Positions 39,184-44,890 of a stretch of DNA of 44,890 nucleotides are shown piece by piece; the first letter of the stretch is position 1, and every line of letters starts with the position of its first letter. Source of the DNA: Allomuricauda sp. TY007 (lineage in GTDB: Bacteria > Bacteroidota > Bacteroidia > Flavobacteriales > Flavobacteriaceae); contig NZ_WUEG01000021.1 in the NCBI RefSeq assembly GCF_010468565.1, positions 1 through 44,890 on the forward strand, given 5' to 3'. The position numbers and the translations under genes are program-made. The notes beneath the pieces were generated by a model. That model did no database searches and was not told the origin of the DNA. It saw nothing but the letters and a program-made list of their open reading frames with translations.

Positions 39184-40623
39184 ATGCCCAAGTTTTTGGT
39201 TTGTTTGTTTACCACAGTAATTTGCACCGTAAGTTGGGGGCAAGAAACCATTTTGCCATCGGATTTTAGGCAACATTCGTTGACACAGTTCAACGCAAGT
39301 TTATTCAATCCAACCTATGTTCTGGATTGGAACAACCCAAATTCCCTTTCGGTTTGGGCACGCTGGCAATGGCAGGCCATTGATGGTGACCCCACTTCCG
39401 TTTTTGCCAATTACACGCATCGGTTCAACAATACGTCCGGTGCTTCCATCGGATTTTTGCAGCACAATACAGGTGTGTTTTTGTACACGGGCGGTAATTT
39501 GAATTTTGCACAGACTTTTGAGTTGGATGATGATATCCAATTTATGGCCGGACTGAATATTTTTGCTTTTCAACAAACGGTGGCGGATGAACAGTTTTTT
39601 CAAGGCGATGAGTTAGATCCAATTTTTTTGGAAGATTTTGAAGCGTTCAGGATTCAATTTTCACCGGGATTACGATTAGTTGTAAACCGGTTCAGTGTTG
39701 GACTGGCCTTAGAAAATGCGGTTGGCTTTAATGTGTCTGGCAGCAGCGAAAACATGGATAGCTTTCAGAGTGTTACAGGGACCGTGTCCCACGATTTCCC
39801 CTTAATGATTTTAGATGGTTCGGGGGACAGTTTTGTCCGCCCCGTAGTCTATGTGAAATCCATACCCAACGGGGATACCCAATTTGGGTTGAATGGGTTG
39901 TTCTCCACCTCTAAATTTTGGGTACAGGGGGGCTACAATAGTTTTTATGGCGCGTCGGGTGGTCTGGGGATTACCTTGGCAAAGTCTTTTTCTTTGGGCG
40001 GATTGATGGAATTTGCTACTGACAATGCCCTGAGCGAAGAGGATGCCACTTTTGAAATCGTCGCTTCCTATAACTTTGGAAAAACAAAATCAAAGGAAGT
40101 TCGGCCAGAAGAGCCGCGAGAAGCCTTACCTGAAGAAACCGTGGAAGAAGAGCCAACCCCGCTGGAGGAAGAAATAGAGCAACAACGACTGGAGCAGGAG
40201 CGACGCGAACTCGAGGCCAGAAGGCAACGGCAACACGAAAAAGACTCTCTAGCGGAAGTACAACGCTTAAGGGAGCAAATGGAGCTGCAACGCAAAAAGG
40301 ACAGCTTAGAACAATTACAGCGACAGAAGGTGGAGGTTCGTCCGAACGAGCGCTATGAGGAGGTGGAAAATGAAGAAGGACTGGAACCTGGTTTCTATCT
40401 AATTGCCAACGTATATGGTACCCAACGGTATTTTGAGAACTTCATGAAAACGCTCAGGGGAAAAGGTCTGGAACCCAAATCGTTCTACCGAAGTGTCAAT
40501 AAATACAATTATGTGTATTTGGAGCGCTACAATACCATGGATGAGGCAAGAAAAGCCAGAGACAGTAAGTTTTTTGGTAAGTACGCAGATAAAACTTGGA
40601 TATTTAGGGTGAAAGGTAATTGA
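39184..40623 (+). CDS. PorP/SprF-family type IX secretion protein with SPOR-like C terminus
   Basis: A 479-residue protein: signal peptide ending at SWGQ, a PorP/SprF outer membrane beta-barrel domain (residues about 20-300, with FNPTYVLDWNNPNSLSVWARWQW and repeated barrel strands), a charged Glu/Arg/Gln-rich coiled-coil linker of about 80 residues (near 305-395), and a C-terminal SPOR-like domain (EPGFYLIANVYGTQRYFENF). PorP/SprF proteins partner surface adhesins or secreted proteins of the type IX system. The SPOR-like end could bind peptidoglycan, so the protein may bridge outer membrane and cell wall. No cognate adhesin gene is adjacent. Confidence 0.88.
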   Translation: MPKFLVCLFTTVICTVSWGQETILPSDFRQHSLTQFNASLFNPTYVLDWNNPNSLSVWARWQWQAIDGDPTSVFANYTHRFNNTSGASIGFLQHNTGVFLYTGGNLNFAQTFELDDDIQFMAGLNIFAFQQTVADEQFFQGDELDPIFLEDFEAFRIQFSPGLRLVVNRFSVGLALENAVGFNVSGSSENMDSFQSVTGTVSHDFPLMILDGSGDSFVRPVVYVKSIPNGDTQFGLNGLFSTSKFWVQGGYNSFYGASGGLGITLAKSFSLGGLMEFATDNALSEEDATFEIVASYNFGKTKSKEVRPEEPREALPEETVEEEPTPLEEEIEQQRLEQERRELEARRQRQHEKDSLAEVQRLREQMELQRKKDSLEQLQRQKVEVRPNERYEEVENEEGLEPGFYLIANVYGTQRYFENFMKTLRGKGLEPKSFYRSVNKYNYVYLERYNTMDEARKARDSKFFGKYADKTWIFRVKGN

Positions 40624-40638
40624 TTCTTAGGGTATAAT

Positions 40639-40718
40639 GTTATTTCGAACCTGGTGAGAAATCTCTTCTCAAATTCAATAATGCGAGACTCCTTGTTGCT
40701 TCATGATGTCGGAATGAC
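40639..40718. mobile_element. MITE/REP-like palindromic element, 80 bp
   Basis: Ends GTTATTTCGAAC and GTCGGAATGAC are variants of the GTCATTYCGAA termini seen elsewhere. Interior symmetry includes GAGAAATCTC and ATCTC/GCGAGA. It sits between the converging PorP/SprF and TetR genes and may also serve as a terminator for either. Confidence 0.6.
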
Positions 40719-40753
40719 AAATGGTTTAAATTTTAAAAGAGGGATAGTTTACC

Positions 40754-41350
40754 TTACTTTTTGAGCTCTTGCTTAACCAAATATTCCAAATACGTAATAG
40801 TGTTGACCAGATACTTTCTATCCTGTGTCATAGTGCTCATGGCTACAGCACCTTGAATCATGGTAAACAATTGCTTTGCAAATTGTAGCGGGGGGACAGG
40901 AAGTTTAATTTCGTTCTGTTTGGCCCCATTTTCCAAAATAAGCGCAATTTTGCCTTCAATGTCCTTAATGGTTTCCCTAACAGCAGCGGCCAAAAGCTTG
41001 TTGTTCCCTTGAGCGTCCACGCCCACGTTCAAAAGTGGACAGCCGCCCATGGGAAGGGTGAATACGTCATACTGTTTGTAAAAATTCAACAGGGAATACA
41101 ATCTGGCCAATGCTTCAGTTCCTGTGCTAAGTTTATCATCAATAGCTTGCAACAACATATTCCGATTGTGTTCAAAGGCGGAAAGAGCCAAGGCTTCCTT
41201 GTTTTCAAAATTTCCATAAATGGCACCTTTGGTGAGGCCTGTAGCCTCGGTAAGGTCGCTCATACTGGTGCCTACGTAACCGTGTTTATTGAAAATGGGC
41301 GCTACGGTCTCAATAATGTAAGCGGTGGTACGTTCTGCCTTCTTGGTCAT
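40754..41350 (-). CDS. TetR/AcrR-family transcriptional regulator
   Basis: A 198-residue protein with an N-terminal helix-turn-helix (HGYVGTSMSDLTEATGLTKGAIYGNFENKEAL, about residues 23-54) and a helical ligand-binding domain containing the LLNVGVDAQGNN segment typical of the C-terminal dimerisation region of this group. Such repressors release DNA on ligand binding. The 18-bp palindrome upstream of its start suggests autoregulation. Which other gene it controls is unclear; the dipeptidase operon ends 160 bp upstream on the same strand. Confidence 0.92.
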   Translation of the reverse strand: MTKKAERTTAYIIETVAPIFNKHGYVGTSMSDLTEATGLTKGAIYGNFENKEALALSAFEHNRNMLLQAIDDKLSTGTEALARLYSLLNFYKQYDVFTLPMGGCPLLNVGVDAQGNNKLLAAAVRETIKDIEGKIALILENGAKQNEIKLPVPPLQFAKQLFTMIQGAVAMSTMTQDRKYLVNTITYLEYLVKQELKK

Positions 41351-41391
41351 TTTGTTTGTTACTGTTGGTCGAATCTAAGATATAAAAAATC

Positions 41392-41409
41392 AAATACTGT
41401 TTGGTATTT
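41392..41409. promoter_or_regulatory. Candidate TetR operator palindrome
   Basis: AAATAC (41392-41397) and GTATTT (41404-41409) form a perfect 6-bp inverted repeat around TGTTTG, 42-59 bases upstream of the tetR ATG. On the minus strand it overlaps a TTTG and ATTTG pair that could be -33 and -7 promoter elements, so binding would block transcription. Confidence 0.45.
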
Positions 41410-41509
41410 AAACGGTCAAAACCCTGCATTTTAACATGTTTCTTGGGATAATATACCTTTCCAATACTTCGTTTTGTTTTTGGATGGAATGATAAAGAAT
41501 GGAATTTGA

Positions 41510-42580
41510 TCAGTGTTTGGACCAAACCCTTCTTAAGAAATCAATAAAGTTTTGATTCATGATTTTTTCAATATCCGAGCTTGTGTAACCTCTTTTGGTC
41601 AACATGCTTGGAATTTTTTGAAGATCAGCGATGGTGTCCAAGTCCCATGGGGTCTGTTCTTTTCCGAAGGCACCGTCCAAGTCGGTTCCAATACCAACAT
41701 GATCGGTGTTCCCGGCCAATTGACAAATGTGGTCAATATTATCAATTGCAATTTCCAAGGTGACGTTCATGTCTTTTGGGGTGGATTTACCACGAACCCA
41801 ATTGGGAATCATCATCCAAGCATCCAACGCAACGCCGATAACAGCACCTCTGCTAATGAGCTCTTTGATCTGCTCATCGGAAAACTGCCGATTATGGTCC
41901 ACCAATTTTCTGCAGTTATTATGACTGGCCCAAACAGGACCGTTGTAAACGTCCATGGTCTCCCAAAAGCTTTTGTCACATAAGTGGGTGGCATCCAAAA
42001 TTAGGTTGAGTTCATCCACTTTTTTGAGCAACTCACGACCCTTTTGCCCAATACCGCCTACGGAGTCAGTTCCATGGGCGTAAATTCCAGGACCATAGTG
42101 AGCGGGACCGATTGCCCTAAGCCCCGATTCGTAGGATTTTTCCAAATAGCTCAGATCTACAATGGAGTCAGCGCCTTCCAAGCTTAGAATGTATCCAACC
42201 GGTTTGTTGGGAGCATTGCTCTTCCAAAGTTTGAGGTGTGATTCCAGCCCTTCAACATCCTTGATTTGAACCATTTCACCTGCCACCTCCATAGTTTTGT
42301 ACCAAGCCAATTGCCCTTGCGTTTGTGCCCATGCTTGATGCTGGGAATGCCAACCAGGGAGCGGACTGTCTTTTTCCACGAAGCGCGCAATTTGAGTGGC
42401 CATGCACAACCCAATATTGCCTTTTCGCATGGCAGGAAGAGAAACGGTGTTCTTACCACGGTCTGGTTTGTCGGTCATGCCTTGTTCGAGTTCCCTTATC
42501 TCGGAAACAGAAAGTCTAAGGTCCCTGTTCCATTCGAGGGCGTTCATGGCAAGGTCGAGATGGGCATCGAATATAAACAT
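41510..42580 (-). CDS. Membrane-dipeptidase family (M19) metallopeptidase
   Basis: A 356-residue zinc dipeptidase of the renal dipeptidase family. Metal ligands are visible as DAHLDLAM (His7, Asp9), the bridging Glu in LSLEGADS, and histidines in LDATHLCD and WASHNNCR; GIGTDLDG supplies the late Asp. M19 enzymes hydrolyse dipeptides, often accept a D-residue at the second position, and include N-acyl-D-amino acid hydrolases. There is no signal peptide, so it works in the cytoplasm. It lies 11 bp after the RidA gene and follows the GntP-type permease, pointing to uptake and breakdown of small amino-acid derivatives. Confidence 0.92.
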   Translation of the reverse strand: MFIFDAHLDLAMNALEWNRDLRLSVSEIRELEQGMTDKPDRGKNTVSLPAMRKGNIGLCMATQIARFVEKDSPLPGWHSQHQAWAQTQGQLAWYKTMEVAGEMVQIKDVEGLESHLKLWKSNAPNKPVGYILSLEGADSIVDLSYLEKSYESGLRAIGPAHYGPGIYAHGTDSVGGIGQKGRELLKKVDELNLILDATHLCDKSFWETMDVYNGPVWASHNNCRKLVDHNRQFSDEQIKELISRGAVIGVALDAWMMIPNWVRGKSTPKDMNVTLEIAIDNIDHICQLAGNTDHVGIGTDLDGAFGKEQTPWDLDTIADLQKIPSMLTKRGYTSSDIEKIMNQNFIDFLRRVWSKH

Positions 42581-42591
42581 GAAAGGGGGTG

Positions 42592-43059
42592 TTATTTATG
42601 AAGTTCAAAAATGGCTTCAATCTCAACGGCAATATTTCCTGGAAGCATCATACCAACGGCACTTCGTGCACCAATGCCATGCTCTTTTCCAAAAATATCC
42701 GCCATCAATTCACTAAAACCATTGATTACATAAGGTTGTTTGCCAAAGTCTGGGGTGCAATTCACCATTCCCAAAACTTTCACCATTCTTTTGATTTTGT
42801 CCAGGCTCCCAAAATGTGTCGTAATCGTGGATAACATGGTCAATCCTACCTGGCGGGCAGCTAGTTTTGCCTGATCTTCATCGAGGTCGTCGCCAGCACG
42901 CCCCGTCATAAGCGAGCCATCCAAATTAACAGGCCCTTGACCCGATACGTACAAGAAGTTGTCGACAACTAAAACAGGTCTATAGACGCCAGCAGGTGGT
43001 GGCGCAGGTGGTAATTGAAGGTTGAGTTCCTCCATTCGTTGAGATGGTGATTTTTCCAT
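42592..43059 (-). CDS. RidA-family protein (reactive enamine/imine deaminase)
   Basis: A 155-residue YjgF/RidA domain protein of the longer subgroup: FLYVSGQGPVNLDG, the LSTITTHFGSLDKIKRMVKVLGMV helix and IGARSAVGMMLPGNIAVEIEAIF with the catalytic-site arginine and glutamate. Classical RidA hydrolyses 2-aminoacrylate and related enamines made by PLP enzymes acting on serine or threonine. Placement between an amino-acid-type permease and a dipeptidase suggests it clears imines from the same catabolic route. It lies 11 bp downstream of the permease gene. Confidence 0.9.
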   Translation of the reverse strand: MEKSPSQRMEELNLQLPPAPPPAGVYRPVLVVDNFLYVSGQGPVNLDGSLMTGRAGDDLDEDQAKLAARQVGLTMLSTITTHFGSLDKIKRMVKVLGMVNCTPDFGKQPYVINGFSELMADIFGKEHGIGARSAVGMMLPGNIAVEIEAIFELHK

Positions 43060-43070
43060 AAATTTTATTG

Positions 43071-44384
43071 CTAGATTATACTATTGATTGCCAAAACGCC
43101 CAGGAGCCCCATGACGCCTACCAAGGTCTCCATAACGGTCCAAGTGGAAAGGGTTTCCTTTACCGAAAGGTTGAAATATTCCTTGAACATCCAGAAACCT
43201 GTATCGTTGACGTGGGAAAGCATTAAACTTCCCGAACCGATGGCCAAAACCATTAATTCTGGACTTGTTCCAGTACCTGAAGCGAGTGGGAGTACAATAC
43301 CGGCAGCGGTAAGCCCGGCCACGGTGGCCGACCCCACACTAACGCGGATGGCGGTAGCGATGAGCCAGGCCAACACCAAAGGTGAGATACTGGAACCCTT
43401 TAAACTGTCGGCGATATAATCGCTTACTTGACTATCTATCAAAACTTCTTTTAAAGCACCTGCGCCGGCAATGATCAATAGGATCATCGTAATACTGGAA
43501 ACCGAAGCAGAGAGCGAATTCATTAGGTCGCTCATTTCCTTGCCTTTGGCCAATCCCAACGAGTAGATGGCGATGAGCACAGAAATTAGTAAAGCGATAA
43601 CTGGGTTGCCAATAAAGGCTAGGATATTTCTGAGTACGCCATCCTCTAAAAATTGTTCGGCCGCGATGCCCACTCCAATAAAGATGATAGGGGAAAGGGC
43701 GGTCAAAATACTCACTATTGTCGACGGCAGTTCTTCCTCGGGTATAGGTTCGGCATTGTAAAATTCCTTCAATGGCTTGGCTTCAATATTTTTCAGGGTT
43801 CGAGCGAACAACGGCCCCGCAACAATAATGGCGGGAACGGCTACAATAAGGCCATACATCAGTGTTTTTCCTATATCTGCATTGAACATGGCCGCTATAG
43901 CTGTTGGAGCTGGATGGGGAGGAAGATATCCATGCGTCACTGATAAAGAGGTGAGCATAGGCAAACCCACATAGAGTAGGGGCAGTCCCGTGGAAAATGC
44001 TATGGTAAAAACCAAGGGAATTAAAATAACGAAGCCTACGGAATAGAACATCGGTATGCCTACTATAAATCCTGTGACCACCATAGCCCATTGTACGTGT
44101 TTTACCCCAAACTTGGCAACCAATTGAGTGGTGATTTGTTGCGCAGCTCCACTATCGGCGACCAATTTGCCCAGCATGGCGCCAAGACCAAGTATTAGGA
44201 CCAGAAAACCTAATGTATTGCCAATTCCTCGTTGTATGGATTGGACTAAATTACTCAATTCCATTCCTTGGAAAATACCTACGAACAGGCACACGATAAT
44301 GAAGGATAGAAATGCATTGAGTTTAAATTTTGCGATGAGTAAGAAGAGCAGAAAAATACCTAGAACGGCAATAATTAGTGGCAT
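43071..44384 (-). CDS. GntP-family permease (gluconate or D-serine type)
   Basis: A 437-residue inner-membrane protein with about twelve helices and the GntP family features GLGAMLGKLVADSGAAQQI, the SVTHGYLPPHPAPTAIAAMFNADIGKT loop and SVGSATVAGLTAAGIVLP. Family members import gluconate, D-serine (DsdX) or related acids with protons. Because gluconokinase is encoded elsewhere while RidA and an M19 peptidase follow directly, an amino-acid-like substrate is more likely here than gluconate. First gene of the three-gene minus-strand operon, with a 318-bp upstream region holding possible operators. Confidence 0.9.
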   Translation of the reverse strand: MPLIIAVLGIFLLFLLIAKFKLNAFLSFIIVCLFVGIFQGMELSNLVQSIQRGIGNTLGFLVLILGLGAMLGKLVADSGAAQQITTQLVAKFGVKHVQWAMVVTGFIVGIPMFYSVGFVILIPLVFTIAFSTGLPLLYVGLPMLTSLSVTHGYLPPHPAPTAIAAMFNADIGKTLMYGLIVAVPAIIVAGPLFARTLKNIEAKPLKEFYNAEPIPEEELPSTIVSILTALSPIIFIGVGIAAEQFLEDGVLRNILAFIGNPVIALLISVLIAIYSLGLAKGKEMSDLMNSLSASVSSITMILLIIAGAGALKEVLIDSQVSDYIADSLKGSSISPLVLAWLIATAIRVSVGSATVAGLTAAGIVLPLASGTGTSPELMVLAIGSGSLMLSHVNDTGFWMFKEYFNLSVKETLSTWTVMETLVGVMGLLGVLAINSII

Positions 44385-44702
44385 ATTTAGGGTTTGGTTT
44401 TGAAGCTAAAATAAGGATTTAAATGTAATATGGTATTGAATGCACCAATTGTTTCGCACAGGTTTGTGGGAAATAAGTTGAGAGTTTATACGCCGTTTAT
44501 AAACGGAAAACAGCAATTCGTCAATTGAAACACAGTATCCGTCAATTTAGGGTGGATTGTTCCCTTGGTAATGTTTTACTTGTCCCTTGGCACATGTATC
44601 GAGAAAATTGAACGGCTCTTTTAACCGGGAGCAGAAAAATAATTACATACACAACAAAACCAACAACAGCAGAACCACCATCACCCTAAAAAGCAAACAA
44701 CC
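44385..44702. promoter_or_regulatory. Regulatory gap with palindrome and direct repeats
   Basis: A 318-bp divergent intergenic region. It holds a perfect 14-bp palindrome CCGTTTATAAACGG (44493-44506) and a direct repeat CGTCAATT at 44519-44526 and 44540-44547, spaced 21 bases. No ORF is supportable inside. Either the permease operon (minus) or the unknown gene (plus) could be controlled. Confidence 0.5.
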
Positions 44703-44890
44703 ATGGCCGAGGACCCGATAAAACACACTATTGAAAAAAATGAACATGGACAGGTTCAATATCTTGACAATTTGATCACGGAGCACCTGTCCGATTACAG
44801 GAAGCACCATCCCAATGCGGGTTATAATACGTTCAGGGCACGTATCGAAGAAGCGAACCCTGGTGTGGACTGGAGCCATTTAAAGCTTGG
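44703..44890 (+). CDS. Unrecognised protein, 5' part only
   Basis: An ATG at 44703 opens a frame that remains open to the window end (62 codons). The start reads MAEDPIKHTIEKNEHGQVQY, and further on there are LITEHLSDYRKHHPNAGY and the segment RIEEANPGVDWSHLKL. It is hydrophilic and charged with no signal peptide. I do not recognise the family. No strong ribosome site is visible, which is usual for this group of bacteria. Confidence 0.5.
   Translation, partial: MAEDPIKHTIEKNEHGQVQYLDNLITEHLSDYRKHHPNAGYNTFRARIEEANPGVDWSHLKL

Noticed and set aside
44643..44879. Minus-strand 78-codon frame at the right edge
   Set aside because: It is the shadow of the plus-strand frame starting at 44703, which has the more protein-like composition.

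Overview
The window looks like a chromosomal segment of a marine-type Flavobacteriaceae member (Bacteroidota), possibly close to Muricauda/Allomuricauda. That is inferred from gene content: the Bacteroidota-type RpoZ, a DUF4835 protein between coaBC and recN, a DUF6913-like and a DUF6503-like protein, a PorP/SprF type IX secretion protein, an RprX/RprY-like two-component pair, and TAnnTTTG promoter -7 elements instead of sigma70 boxes. Genus cannot be settled from the sequence alone. Most genes are housekeeping and tightly packed, with one-base, ATGA or 8-bp overlaps.

Layout. 1-554: 3' end of a CPBP membrane protease and a decayed small ORF, closed by a bidirectional terminator. 536-3163 (minus): RsmI-like methyltransferase, low-molecular-weight tyrosine phosphatase, dnaA. 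3365-3763: thioesterase. 3764-4516: repeat island 1. 4517-7642 (minus): ribD, a HAD phosphatase, an EamA transporter and an IMPACT-family gene. 7673-11377 (plus): GNAT, prmC, ligA and a small conserved ORF. 11378-13048: repeat island 2. 13049-14727 (minus): a 5'-nucleotidase split into two lipoprotein genes. 14789-26448 and on to 27174 (plus): DUF6913-like, dapA, bamD, rpoZ, coaBC, DUF4835, recN, fabI, a glycosyltransferase, a YbbR-like protein, coaE, and a histidine kinase/response regulator pair. 27175-29151: a small accessory zone with a REPIN-like palindrome pair, a frameshifted pseudogene, an orphan AT-rich ORF, a truncated IS1-type transposase and decayed repeats. 29152-36552 (minus): an eight-gene run from a Gfo/Idh/MocA oxidoreductase to miaA and gluconokinase. 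36668-41350: pcm, smpB, DUF6503-like, histidine phosphatase, PorP/SprF and TetR. 41510-44384 (minus): GntP-type permease, RidA and M19 dipeptidase, probably one catabolic operon. 44703-end: start of an unrecognised gene.

The most unusual content is non-coding. Two islands (about 0.75 and 1.7 kb) are built from the same short words reshuffled in order and orientation. They include a roughly 290-340 bp inverted pair about 8.3 kb apart that brackets the riboflavin/prmC/ligA block. Embedded in them and elsewhere is a family of 80-121 bp palindromic elements with GTCATTYCGAA-type ends. A related palindrome sits in frame inside prmC. No complete transposase or RAYT is present in the window, so any mobility would have to be supplied in trans. 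I saw no rRNA, tRNA, CRISPR array, phage module or recognised defence system.
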